Of a stretch of 64,000 nt of DNA, positions 47,901-59,000 are shown piece by piece. The notes beneath the pieces are model-generated. The model saw only the letters and a program-made list of their open reading frames with translations. It had not been told where the DNA came from and made no database searches. Origin of the DNA: Cryptomeria japonica (Eukaryota > Streptophyta > Pinopsida > Cupressales > Cupressaceae); NCBI RefSeq assembly GCF_030272615.1, contig NC_081405.1:309287374-309351373 (forward strand), in the 5' to 3' direction. Numbering within the stretch: position 1 is the first letter of the stretch; each line of letters opens with the position of its first letter. The translations under genes and the position numbers were made by a program.

Positions 47901-50900
47901 CACTGGATATAGAAACACTAGTTGGCTGCTCATGATCAATATCAGCAATTATATCATCATTCAAAATAGATTTTGGCTTCTCAACATGGCCCTTTTTATG
48001 ACCATAAACTCCCCCTTCATCAAAAATCACATCTCTTGAGACAATAAGCTTGTTAGTGAGGGGATTATATAATCTATAAGCCTTGCTTTTCTCACTATAC
48101 CCAATAAAAATACATGACTCACTCTTTGCATCTAACTTCTGTCTATTCTGATCCGGTACATGCACATAAGCCAAACAACCAAAAACTTTGAAATGATTAA
48201 CATTAGGCCTTTTACCATACCAAGCTTCATAAGGAGTCATCTTTTCTAGTGTATTGGTGGGGCTATGGTTGAGGATGTACACCGTTGTAGCAACTCCATC
48301 TCCCCAATAAGAATTGCTCAATCCCTTGGTTTGTAACATGCACCTTGCCATTTCAACCACAGTACGATTATTCCTTTCAGCTACTCCATTCTGTTGAGGT
48401 GTGTATGCAGTAGTAAGTTGTCTCTTGATGCCATTAAAATCACAATAATTTTGGAAAGCCTTTGAGCAAAATTCTCCTCCATGATCAGTCCTTAAACATT
48501 TGATCTCGCACCCTTTCTCATTTTCCACAAGGGCTTTAAACTTCTTGAATGTATCCAAGGCTTCATCTTTGGCCTTCAAAAAATATACCCAACAATTTCG
48601 TGAGTAATCATCAATAAAAGTGATGAAATATGATGACTTACCCAAACTCTTAGTCTGCATAGGACCACATATATCTGAATGAACAAGCTGAAGTGGGTGA
48701 TGAGCCCTCCATGCATTGCCCTTTGGAAACTTTTCTCTTGCATGCTTTCCTTTAGCACAACCTTCACAAACCTCCTTGTGTTCCTCAACCTTGGGCAAAC
48801 CAGAAATTAATGCATGTGAGGTTAGAAACTTCAAACTATGAAAATTTAAATGCCCATACCTGAGATGCCATAACCAACTTGAATCCTCATAAGCCATATT
48901 TGCCAAACTGTTGTTATGTTCACCAAACCTCAAGGGGAACATCCTATTTCTTGTCATAGGAACAACAGTGATCACCCTATTATCCTTATTCTTATCATAG
49001 ATAGTACAAGTCTTATTCTCAAAGACTACTTTATAATTTTTCTCACATAGCTGCCCAACACTTAACAAATTGTGCTTCAATTGTGGAGTATAATAAATAT
49101 CATGAATACTCTTTATACCTTCTTTTGTTTGGACTTCCATAGCTCCTTTGGCAGCAACCTCCAATGATTTATCATCACCAAGCTGGATCTTGGATTTGAA
49201 ACTTCCATCCTTTGTTGAGAACAACTTCTCATTCCCTGTCATATGGTTAGAGCATCCAGAATCTAGGTACCAAACATCTTTACTAGTATTTTCACCCTTG
49301 GCATAAGATAAAAATAAGTGATCAGGAGGATTGTCACTACTTTCTTGAGCATAGTTAGCACTTTTACCTTCTTTCAATCTGCATTCTCTTTCAAAGTGGC
49401 CATACCTATTACAATGGTAACATTGAACATTTCTCTTATCAAATCTGCCTCTACCTCTTCCTCTGAAACCACCACTTCCTCTTGAGCCACCTCTTCCTCT
49501 ACCTCTTGAATAATTTTGGCTTTGCCCTTTACCTCGGCCTTGATTGATTTTGGCACTACTGCTGCTTGTATCTTCATTTTTTGTGATTAGCAATTTAGAA
49601 GAAAATGCTTTCTCTACACCTTCAAAAGAATCTTTCAATCTTTCTTCATGAGACATCAGGGATCCAACCAGTTGATCAAACTATAGTTTTGTCAAATCCT
49701 TGCTTTCTTCTATGATTATTGCTACATGATTCCATCTGGGTATCAAAGATCTCAACACCTTTTTAATCAAAACTTCATTGCTTACAATTTCTCCAAGTGT
49801 AGCCATTTTATTGACCACATCTTTGACTCTGACACAATAATCACTTATACTTTTAGCTTCTTGCATCTTCAAATTCTCGAACTCTCGCTTCAATGTCTGA
49901 AGCTTGACCACTTTAACTTGATCACTACCCTGGTAAGCTTCTTGTAGAGTCTTCCAAGCATCTTTGGCAGTTGTTGATCCTAATATTCTTTGAAATAAGC
50001 TCTTATCAAGAGCTATCTGAATGTGAAACAAAGCTTGAGCATTCTTTTTCCTTGCTTCCTTTCTTGTTGTTCTTTCATTGGCTGTAAGGTCATTCCAATC
50101 AGTTGGCTCTTCATAACCTGATTCAATAATCTCCCACAAATCTTTTCCAATCAAAAAGGTCAGCATCTTAATGCACCAATAATCATAATCATTTCCATCA
50201 AATTCTAGAACGGGCATATGGCTAGAATTCGACATGATTAACTTTGGCGAAATTCCAACAATAAAACTTTAACCCAAAACAATTTTACCTGCTCTGATAC
50301 CACTTGTAGAATTTTGAACCTGACCTATCCTCTCTGAACCAACTGATTAGCAAACAATAACAGCAAAAAGAAGAAAACACCAATATCTTTATTGAAGCTT
50401 AATTAAAAAATTACATAGAGGCTGTATATATAAAGAATTTGCAGTCTAGAAGAATAAATAATAACTCCAGTTCTAAATATATTCCTAGCTTTGCATGGAA
50501 AGGTACTAAGGCTCTCAAACTAAAAAAAACAAACTACTCCCTAAATTAAGAATACAATAAGTGCATGCACAACATGCTTTATTTACTAAAAAACAAACTC
50601 ATGCAAAAAGCAAAACTAAAAATTGTCCTAAGGATTCATGCATGCTGGAGTACATGCTTTATTTGCATGAATAAACAAAAAAAACTATTAACTAAAAATA
50701 GCTTATGCATGGTGATGAATGGATAGCTTCATGTCCAAACTGGAGTTGCATGGAGCTGCATGCTAGAGCAGCATCACTTATCAACACATTCAGCACTTCA
50801 CTATAGCATTTTAACGAACAGCGTGCTTATTTAAAAATATAAAAATGGTTTATGTGTATTAATTATATAATAATAATTACCTTATAGAAAGCGCCACATC

Positions 50901-51225
50901 CAGCCCCATTTCTGTATAATGACTGAGTTGCTGCAGCAACATTTCCACCCCTGAGGTCCCTCCCATACTCAACGTATCCGCAAGCGCCACCTTAACATTC
51001 ATATTCAGCGTGCTTAGCCTTCATTTCCTTAATAAGGCAATCAAAATTAAATCATAATGGAAAAATGTAGTGTTAGCATATATTACTGGGAGTTCCTAAG
51101 CCGTCTGGAGTTTCATAATAAGCAGCACGTGATTGTATGAAGTGGGGACTGGAGTGACCCACGCTCAATAGTACTTCTAACACTATTAGGAGGACAACTA
51201 ATGTCCCTGAGCGAGGATAAGCCAT
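44977..51225 (-). CDS. Expansin-like B protein, five exons, premature stop in last exon
   Basis: A secreted cell-wall protein of the expansin superfamily. Exons on the minus strand: 51225-51087, 50990-50881, 45670-45492, 45403-45271 and 45171-44977; every intron has GT and AG and the phases join. Residues 1-25 form a hydrophobic signal peptide, followed by SRAAYYETPDGLGTPSGACG and LYRNGAGCGAFYK. Domain 1 has VVVTDHGEGNRTDF (about 98-111) and ends with VVDIDYKRVP. Domain 2 has YLSLVLLYQGGQKDVVAVEL and WKAMRRSYRVVWD. The HFD catalytic-type motif of alpha/beta expansins is absent, as in EXLB. One core Cys is replaced (CGAF for CGAC). A TAA at 45067-45069 ends the protein at 221 residues; the frame beyond it still reads WVYAGNPIPSHWKAGAVY to a TGA at 44977. 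A 5.1-kb copia element sits in intron 2. It may be a pseudogene in the making. Confidence 0.88.
45689..45693. repeat. Target-site duplication of copia-2, left copy
   Basis: CATTC, repeated exactly at 50787-50791, inside intron 2 of the expansin-like gene. Confidence 0.93.
45694..46174 (-). repeat. Copia-2 3' LTR
   Basis: 481 bp, TGTTGATAAG to TTCTACA on the element's strand. The last codons of the polyprotein (TGTTGATAAGTGA) read into it. Confidence 0.95.
46162..50235 (-). pseudogene. Copia-2 gag-pol polyprotein, three nonsense codons
   Basis: One frame encodes the whole polyprotein from ATG at 50235 to a TGA at 46162-46164, the latter inside the LTR. Domains in order are: UBN2-type gag; zinc knuckle CYHCNRYGHFEREC near 49410; protease WYLDSGCSNHMTG near 49260; integrase with CEGCAKGKHA, FIDDYSRNCW, RTDHGGEF and AERNNRTVVEMAR; and RT with KWVYKTKF, MDVKSAFLNGYLEEEVYVEK and YVDD near 47130. 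RNase H follows with SDSDWGGSMDDRKSTSG near 46640, LSSTEAKYVAI and TKHFDLKYHFIRD. Breaks are TAG at 49681-49683, TAA at 47056-47058 and TGA at 46213-46215, with no frameshift seen. All active-site motifs are intact, so this copy died recently. Confidence 0.93.
46175..46185 (-). other. Copia-2 polypurine tract
   Basis: AAGGGGAAGTA on the minus strand abuts the 3' LTR. It is also coding: it falls within the last codons of the polyprotein. Confidence 0.8.
50291..50302 (-). other. Copia-2 primer-binding site
   Basis: TGGTATCAGAGC on the minus strand, two bases from the 5' LTR. It is a perfect initiator Met tRNA complement. Confidence 0.95.
50305..50786 (-). repeat. Copia-2 5' LTR
   Basis: 482 bp, nearly identical to 45694-46174. 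It contains the element's promoter by position. Confidence 0.95.
50787..50791. repeat. Target-site duplication of copia-2, right copy
   Basis: CATTC, identical to 45689-45693. Confidence 0.93.
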
Positions 51226-51328
51226 TCGTACAACCAGGGATAAGAAATTGAATTCAACTATAACAAGGCCTTGCTTGATTACTGGACTAAGAGAGACCGG
51301 AATGAGACCAACTGATGTTTCTAAATTG

Positions 51329-51336
51329 TATTTATA
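51329..51336 (-). promoter_or_regulatory. TATA box of the expansin-like gene
   Basis: TATAAATA on the minus strand in a C/T-rich context, 104 bp upstream of the ATG at 51225. The position fits a plant core promoter with a leader of about 70 nt. Confidence 0.65.
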
Positions 51337-51399
51337 GAGAAGCGAGGATGAGCTCGAGCCTGCGGTTTTAACCCAAAAAAAAAACTGCAACTGTGTTGC

Positions 51400-52095
51400 G
51401 TTTCAGAGATAAGCTATAATCACTCAGATTTATCATTTGATTCTGTTTTTCAAATAATTAAAAATTAAAATAGAAGGAGTTTTTTTTTCCAACTAAAAAT
51501 TTAATACAGTCAATGGTAAATTTGGAGTGCTGGATAGACGTTGCCTAATCCCCACCTACTACGATTAGACTTTGACTATTTCTGTATACGTGGAAGAGGT
51601 TGACCCAGATAACATATCCAGATCCGACATATAGTATGCTTCTTCTCCCCTGTTTTGCCTAAACAAATCTGCCTTCATTTAGCTGATCTTCCTGCTTTAC
51701 ATGATTCAATGAATAATTGAAACAACTTCTGATTCAATAAATAAATGAAACAAATAAATGTTAGGGTTCTACCAACACCAATAAAGTATAATTCTGGACA
51801 CAAAAATCATGATACACACGCTACACCACAAGTCACTGCACATCTTCAAATTTCAGACTTAATATAGACTCAAATATCATTACCCAAGAGAACAAAAATA
51901 CTAATAGGACCAAGATACACATGAATACTATCAATCAACATGACATCCAATAACCTGAAATATCTAGATCACCAACACATCTTCCAAAGAACCAAAGAAC
52001 CAAAGGTTCTATTAACACACATTGTGGATCACTAATATCAAGAACAATAGAGACATCAATGCCAACCACTTAACAACACCATCACATCTGCAACA
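51400..52095. other. Intergenic, upstream of the expansin-like gene
   Basis: No gene was identified. From 51740 the sequence becomes rich in CA-type words and leads into the tandem repeat. Confidence 0.45.
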
Positions 52096-52096
52096 C

Positions 52097-53570
52097 ACAC
52101 ATCCACAAAAATGTGATAATCATCAACCCTCTAAGTTGTAGAACACTTTCACAATGGACTGCTTTAACTACATGTATTTATAGTTCTCCATGTTATTTGT
52201 TAAATGTTCTCTAATTCATTTTCCTCATTTCTATGTTTGTTCATTTATAACAATAACAACATGATTTTGTGGACATATTTCTGAAAATTTAAAACCCTTC
52301 ATCTTTTGTGCAAATACAAATCACCAGCCCTTCAACTAGCAATGTTGCTACATTCCATTTGTATCTTCAAATGTACTTACTACTTCACAATGAATTTCTT
52401 CCAATTTCAGTTATCTAATTAATAAAATTTGAGGTACTGCTTCCTTTTCCTTTTTACAATTCATTCTTTATTCTCTTACACAACTCCCTAACACTTTACT
52501 ATTATAATTCCTACAAGTCTAACAATACTTTTATCTATATTTTTTATATTCCATACCCAACTCCACACAAAGTCGACAGTCGCCAACTCTTCAAGTTGTA
52601 GAACACTTTCGCATTGCATTGCTTCTACAACATACAAGTGCAATTTTGTGTTTTATTTAAAAAATGTTCATCAAGCCTATTGTTAGACTATTACAAGGAT
52701 TTAATCCTTACTAGCATCAAGTAGAAGATATTAATGCAACCATCTATATAACATTGTCCTCCTTTCTTTTTCATTTTGTTTATCTCCCCTTCCTTGCCCA
52801 TATCTCAAAAAGGTTGATTACCAATGTAGAGCTCCAATCATTTTCCCATTCCATAACAAAGACTACCTAGACCATCGAACTATCAATATTTCTTCAACCT
52901 ACAATGAGATTCATTGCAACAAGTTACAAAATTTAGGTGCTACGGAACACAATCATAAGAATATTGGTTCCATGTGGTATTCTTGTCATTTCAATACTTG
53001 AATTAATAAAACTGGACGTACTTTTAAAACGTTTCTCTTTCATTTCTGTTTTACAATTTATTTTTTATTCTCTTATACAGGTTTCTAAGGCTTAATTTAT
53101 AAATTCTACAGCTCTAACAATACTCCTTTCTACTCTTTTTAGATTCCATACACACATCCACAAAAAGTTGACAATCACCAACTCTCCATGTTGTGGACCA
53201 TGATTCACACATTGGAATGCTTCTACAACAGATAGGTATGGTTCTCCCCTTTTATTTGTGAAATGTTCTCTAATTCATTTTCCTCATTTCACTATTTGTT
53301 CATTCATAACAATAACAACCCGATTCTATGGACATTTAAAAAAAAGCTAACAGTCTTCTATCTTTTGTGAAAATACAAATCACCACCCCTTCAACTTACA
53401 ACCTTACTCCTAATTTTAATTATTTCCCGAAATTAGATATGCACTCCCCTCTATTCTTATCTACAAATGTATTGCTTCACAATGAACTTCTTCCAATTTC
53501 AAATATCGAATTAAAAAAAATAGACATAATGTTTGAAAAATCATTTCTTCCGATTTTGTTCTTCAAAATT
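52097..53570. repeat. Diverged tandem repeat, three units of about 450-600 bp
   Basis: Unit starts near 52097, 52547 and 53148 share the phrase CACATCCACAAAAA (or close variants) followed by a CACCAACTCT-like phrase. The first and third units also share TCTAATTCATTTTCCTCATTT (20 of the 21 bases are quoted as a guide to 52211 and 53273) and a nearby CTTTTGTG with AAATACAAATCACCA. Units are clearly related but strongly diverged. No coding potential was seen. Confidence 0.65.
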
Positions 53571-53575
53571 CCTAT

Positions 53576-53990
53576 TTTACATTTTGATCTCTTTATTAAC
53601 ATTTCTCTTTACATTACTAACATCAATACAAACCTCTCAACACTACAATGACCTGTAACTAAGATTGCAAATATTATCTCAATGAGATCAACATAATATG
53701 TGATATTTTTCCACATATGTTCTTCATTTTGTTTGGATTCCATCCACATTTATTTCATGCAAATATCTACTAAATTCCTCCATTGTACTTTAATCTTTGT
53801 ATTAAAATTTCTCTTTATACTACTTACATCAATACAAAGTTCTCAACCCTACACTAGCCTATGATGAACATGCCAAAGATTATCTCACTAAGATCAACAT
53901 AATAAGTAACATCTTACTATATTTGTTCTCGATTTTCCTTTCCACATTTCACTTTTAAATCAAATATCTTGTCAACCTATCAAATGGATC
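53576..53990. repeat. Two-copy tandem duplication, about 206 bp
   Basis: Related blocks start near 53576 and 53782, both with ATTTCTCTTTA, TACATCAATACAAA or CATCAATACAAA, and AGATCAACATAATA. The copies differ at many sites. Confidence 0.65.
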
Positions 53991-54760
53991 TTCTTATTTT
54001 TTAATTAAAATGGAATATAAACTAATTTTTTCCCCCTTTTATTTTACTATCATACCTACTTATCCCCTAATTAATAAAATTTAGATTTTTCTTCTACTAT
54101 TACTTTTAGTATGGCTTATTCAAATGATGCAAAAGTTGATGAAAGACAAACCATTGATAAGTATTCAATTTAAAAAGATTGATGATATTACTTATCTTAG
54201 TACTTATTTCTTTCAAAACTTGACTTTTTGTTATGGCAACATTCTTGTTCCTTTCTTTTATTGTTCTTCCTATCTTCATTGCTAAGTTACTTATTGGTTG
54301 AACTACCAAACAATTACTAATAGTTTATAACTTACATATAGGATAAATAAGTGTCCTTGACAGATTTTGGTGTCTTTACAAAAGCTTAAAGTTTTATGCT
54401 TGAGGACATGAAATAATATTAGAATTTAATCAAATACTCTATTGGTCTACTATATCCTACAAAAACTAATCAATAGGATATTTTGTATTCTAAAGTATCC
54501 ATTAGAAGTGTTTCTGATTAGTTTTTATTATTACATTTTAACAACAGTGACCAAATTATCGTATCATAAGTTCTTGAGATGTAGCATGAATACTTGTATT
54601 TCTCACATTAAGAGATTTGGTGGACTTGAATCATAATTCTAATACGTTTGCCTCAATCTTTAATCACTATAATAAAATTGCATGAACTATTTATTGCATA
54701 ACAAGGTACTTTCTATTCCACAAGCTCTAATCCCATAGCTTCCTTACTTAAAGCCACCCA
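53991..54760. other. Intergenic, nothing recognised
   Basis: AT-rich, no gene identified. Confidence 0.45.
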
Positions 54761-54764
54761 TGAC

Positions 54765-55140
54765 TCTGCATTGCTCTCCTCTAGCTCTGGGTTTGGGTCA
54801 AGTAAAAATGTTTCTTTTTTGATAAAGTTCTTAGTTTGTGCCAAGATTGGCAAGAAAAGGGTATCTCCATGTAGTACACCATCTCTTTGTGTCTGTGTTG
54901 GGTGGTTGTTCTGTGTTTTTGGTTGTCTTAGTTCTTCTTTGTTTACTGGTCTTTTAGTGTAGTTGTTAGCTCTTTGTTTGCCCTGCTAGGTTTTTGTTGT
55001 CCTTTGGTGGGTTTTTTTTTTTTTGGTTGTGCAACCCTCATGCACTCTTGGTGTGGCTTTGTAGATATGTAACAATACAGGCCTATCTGGCTTTTATTAA
55101 TCAAAACAAGGCACTAACTTGCCACATCTAAAAAAACAGA
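54765..55140 (+). mobile_element. Possible 3' end of a LINE
   Basis: GT-rich sequence with a T12 run near 55012, then GTTGTGCAACCC, GGCTTTGTAGATA and GGCTTTTATTAATCAAAACA. This resembles the 3' untranslated end of plant LINEs, but no ORF2 domain is joined to it. It could be ordinary intergenic DNA. Confidence 0.25.
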
Positions 55141-55860
55141 AACCAAATTAACTAACGTGCAATAATGTATCAGATGCATTTGCTTGTATCTTTGATCTGG
55201 ATAAAAAAATGATAGATTGTTAACAACAATTTAAAGAATGTCCCCCTATTATGCTAAAATAATGCAATACCGCGTGTCTAAATTACTAAGAGAACGGGCA
55301 ATGAGTTGCTTAACATTACTTTATAGAATTTGTTATTCGTAGATCAAAAGTTGTCTTCCACCAAACAGTTTTGAAATTTTAGTAGTGTTCCCTAGCTAAT
55401 AATGATGATTAGCACGGATGGGAGATTTTGATATGGTAAAGATGACAAAACAAGAAATCTATAAAATGCTAGTGTGAATTGAAAATGTCCTTTCAGCAAA
55501 CGTAAATCAAGATGTGGGATTTAAAACGTGATTCAATAATTTATGCACGACAGTGACATGAAGGGATGAGGAAATATGTTTTTGGCATTGAATAAGGGTG
55601 GGGTGGGGAAATAGTGATTTGCGCGTGAAAGGTTTCCTGGAGGAGTCTATCAATCAATGCAAGTAGACTATTTTTATAAGGTAAAAATGATAAACAGCAA
55701 ATCTATGTTTTACAAATTATGATTTTCACGTGCAATGTTTCCCAGAAAAATATAAACAATAATCTGTCGTTTACCTGCGTAAATAGAAAATGTGCTCCAT
55801 TATCAAAGGTGCCTTTCCCGAATAGTATTTTTATCTTCGTATTAAGAGATGGACCATAGC
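55141..55860. other. Intergenic, upstream of the sulfotransferase gene
   Basis: No repeat or gene was identified. A convincing TATA box was not found; a TATAAG at 55676 is more than 300 bp upstream of the start. Confidence 0.4.
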
Positions 55861-55861
55861 C

Positions 55862-55978
55862 CTCTTTGTTATCATTAGCAGTCTCAACTCTGACGCTTAT
55901 TTCTGCATTACATTCTCCATTCTTTGTTATCATTAGCACTCATAACCTGCCACTTATCTCTTCATACATTCCACACTC
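55862..55978. repeat. 58-bp tandem duplication in the sulfotransferase leader
   Basis: CTTTGTTATCATTAGCA occurs at 55864 and again at 55922, and the following 40 bases also align with substitutions. The duplication lies directly before the start codon region. Confidence 0.75.
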
Positions 55979-55989
55979 TTTGTTTGAAT

Positions 55990-56931
55990 ATGTCTACAGC
56001 CTTAACTGCATCCGGTGGAAGACGAGAAAGTCCGTATGGAGTTGAACTTGTTGAACATGATGGTTTCTTCTACGAGCCCGTAATCCTGGGAGGAGTTATG
56101 AACATGTACACAAAGTTCAAAGCACGGAAGGACGATATCTTTGTGTGTTCAGGAGTGAAGACGGGAACAACCTGGGTGAAAGCTATCGTTGCGAGCATTA
56201 TGAGCGAAAGCAAGGGCCACGTTTTGAAGGGAAAGAATGCCCATGAATTGATTCGTCACTTAGAAGTAAGCTACAACTCACGATCATTGTTTAATGCCTC
56301 CTCTGTATTTGATGAAATGCCCTCGCCAAGGTTGTTCGGCACCCATCTGCCTTATTCTGCTCTTCCACCTGAAGTCACGTCTTTGGGCTGCCGAATGGTT
56401 TATATTGTTCGAAATCCCAGGGACACTTTCGTTTCTCACTGGAAGTTCTTACCTTCACTACAAACTCTCTTCAATGGTGAAACGACAGCTCCAGTTTCCA
56501 AGGAGGTATTCTTTGATTCATTTTGTAATGGTGTCTCTTTCTATGGTCCTTTTGTTGATCATGTCTTGAGCTTTTGGAATGCCAGCAGGAATCGAAGTAA
56601 CATCTTGTTTGTGACATACGAAGATATGAAGGCAGATTCTTTGTACCACATCAAAAAGATTTCGGATTTCTTGGGGCAATCTTCTTTGACCGAGGAAGAC
56701 ATTCGTTGCATAGACAGTCAGTGCAGCTTTCCATCTCTTTCCACTCTAGATGTTAACAAAAGTGGCAAAATGAATTTCAAAAATGTCCAGTTAAACAATC
56801 GAGATCTTTTTCGCAAAGGTGAAGTGGGTGATTGGAAGAATCATTTCACCGCAGAAATGAGCAGGCGCATGGATTTGGTAGTGGAGAAAAAGTTCCAAGA
56901 AGCAGGCCTGTTTCTCAAGTATGAACTCTGA
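55990..56931 (+). CDS. Cytosolic sulfotransferase, intronless
   Basis: It transfers a sulfonate group from PAPS to a hydroxyl of a small acceptor, as in plant SOT enzymes that act on hormones, flavonoids, glucosinolate precursors or brassinosteroids. The acceptor cannot be told from sequence. The 313-residue protein has the family's regions: PAPS loop [14 protein letters not shown] (residues 53-66), catalytic-type His119 in [24 protein letters not shown] (138-151) and the 3'-phosphate motif [13 protein letters not shown] (275-287). The loop has Val where Pro is usual. I chose the ATG at 55990 because SOT homology begins soon after; an in-frame ATG at 55924 would add 22 hydrophobic residues and overlaps a leader duplication. 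No intron is needed, as in most plant SOT genes. The frame is fully intact. Confidence 0.93.
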   Translation: MSTALTASGGRRESPYGVELVEHDGFFYEPVILGGVMNMYTKFKARKDDIFVCSGVKTGTTWVKAIVASIMSESKGHVLKGKNAHELIRHLEVSYNSRSLFNASSVFDEMPSPRLFGTHLPYSALPPEVTSLGCRMVYIVRNPRDTFVSHWKFLPSLQTLFNGETTAPVSKEVFFDSFCNGVSFYGPFVDHVLSFWNASRNRSNILFVTYEDMKADSLYHIKKISDFLGQSSLTEEDIRCIDSQCSFPSLSTLDVNKSGKMNFKNVQLNNRDLFRKGEVGDWKNHFTAEMSRRMDLVVEKKFQEAGLFLKYEL

Positions 56932-57016
56932 CATACAGAAACCGCCTCATCAAACTGTTTGTACCCTCTGTTCGGTGTTTCCACATTGTTTGCAGATTGC
57001 AAAAAAAGTGTTTTAG

Positions 57017-57022
57017 AATAAA
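57017..57022 (+). terminator. Polyadenylation signal of the sulfotransferase gene
   Basis: AATAAA 86 bp after the TGA stop, in a T/A-rich context. Confidence 0.55.
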
Positions 57023-57029
57023 CAAATAT

Positions 57030-59000
57030 GTACTCTCTTGTCTTTTCTACATTGACAAAGCTTGATCTATCGATTTTACCAAATATTATTACCGCCTAGT
57101 ATAACTCTATATGCCTTCCCCTCTTGCAGTAAAAGTCTTTTATACGATTTATCCATGGTCATTACAAGTATGTGATTTCAATAAATTATTGGAAGTGTAA
57201 GATTTGTACATATAATAATTGTCTTTCTTTATTATCATTTTAAAATTTTGGTTTTAAGTTTTTAGATTTTAAATGAATATGGAAAACTGTGTATACATTG
57301 ATTTCATGTATCAATTATTTACATGTAAGTTCAACATTCTAAAGCAATTGAAACACATTAATATCATTGGTATTGTTTCATCGATTAGCTATGTCAATTT
57401 TTATGATTGATCTACTAATGATACCATTACCTAAAACTATTCATTTCTATGATCAAATATATATTGCATTTCCATTCTTCAAATATATGCTTCAATTTTA
57501 GATTAAAATGTGTCTTATTTTTATATATTTTAATACAAATAAACTAAGAGATCTATATGGATGTTTACTCAATTTTCATATTAAATAAGATCCAAAAAAA
57601 GATTTTTTGAAGAAGAAATGAATATTTTTAATAGAAAGAGTTTCTTGTTCCATATTCAGAGTATGTGAATGGTTGTGAAAGCATGGTGTTATGGAGCACT
57701 CTTGGCTTATATTATATCACTTATTTTATCATATATTTAACATACCTAAACATATCATTTGTCATGTGAGTGAATAAGTAACCTTGGCATTTGGGGTGTG
57801 TTTGGGATAGTAATTAGGAATTTTATATATTGAAGGGTTGGGAGATATATAGGGATATACAAGCAATTCAATCCCAACCTATTCCTTTAATCCTTCAACG
57901 ACACTTAAAATTTGTAGTATGGCCATCTAAAAAGAAAAAAAATGTCAATTGATTTGAAATATATTTATGGTCCTCTAATTTTTGTATTAATGATATTTAA
58001 TTGTAATATCAAGTAGTTGATGCAATATATCTCCTAAGATCTCAAATATTATAGAAGAGGACTTTGGTTGCATAAGTGTCTTATATTGTTGATTGCATAG
58101 TAGAGAATATGACAGTATATTAAATTCGATTTATTTAATTAAGTCAACTTAATCTTTTTATTCTATACCATGTGGAGAAAGATGAAACCTCGATCAATAT
58201 TGTTAATCAAAGAATAATGAAATATATAGATGGATATTGTTGTCTAGTTGTCGAAAGGCATATGTGTAACTTTTGTAACTACATAATATACACATTTGTG
58301 CATATTTGAATGCAATACACCAAAATTATTGCCCCCCCTCCCCCTCCCCCAACTCCGCCCCCTCCATTGACATTAAAAAACATCAAATTCACTTTGCTCT
58401 AGGGACCCCCCCTTAAGGATTACACAACAAAACTTGTTCATAACATAAAATAAATACATATGTTGGAGAAGACATTTCATTGACAAGACAAATCGTGAAT
58501 CAAGTGGAACTCCTGTAAGTTGCCTTGTAGCCCTCATAAATGCGTTGCTCCAAGCTAAATCCTTGAGCTCCACCTAACTCTCAAATAACTCGATCAAGAA
58601 AATAAACTCCTTATCTTCTTTGGCATGACCACTTCCTTTCAACTATGACAAAACCAACTTGAATTTGCTAGGAAATCTTGAGTGGTGGAAAACACATAAA
58701 GAGAGAAAAATGAGATTGCCTTAAAGTTGCAAGATTCTGAAATTGATTGATCTCACCATACAACCCTACCACTTATTTAAGTATTTTACACTCAACAATA
58801 TAAAACAAAAAAATATTTGACACATGAAGACCTATGAGTGCTTTTCCCTCATCGATTTTGTTTCTATGAACAAACTTTTCAAATTCCTTAGTGAATTTAG
58901 GTTGGTCAACATCCAACATTTTCTAAGGACCTTGAGATTTCAATAATAATGACATCTTGAGCTTCCATGTGTGATAAATGTGTGGTGTGAGCAACTAAAT
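57030..59000. other. Intergenic, nothing recognised
   Basis: AT-rich with one C-rich patch (about 58331-58366). Short open frames have no recognisable domain. Confidence 0.45.

Larger units (their letters stand above)
45694..50786 (-). mobile_element. Young Ty1/copia retrotransposon in an expansin-like intron
   Basis: A 5093-bp complete element with perfect CATTC target duplications, LTRs of 481 and 482 bp, a perfect 12-base Met primer site, a polypurine tract and a nearly continuous gag-pol frame. By hand alignment the two LTRs differ at seven bases and one A-run indel, about 1.5%. It has the same orientation as the host gene, so host transcripts would read it in sense. Without it the intron would be about 112 bp. 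Confidence 0.95.

Noticed and set aside
58320-58375. C-rich patch as a G-quadruplex or regulatory site
   Set aside because: There is one short run with no neighbouring gene within 1 kb and no repeat elsewhere in the window.
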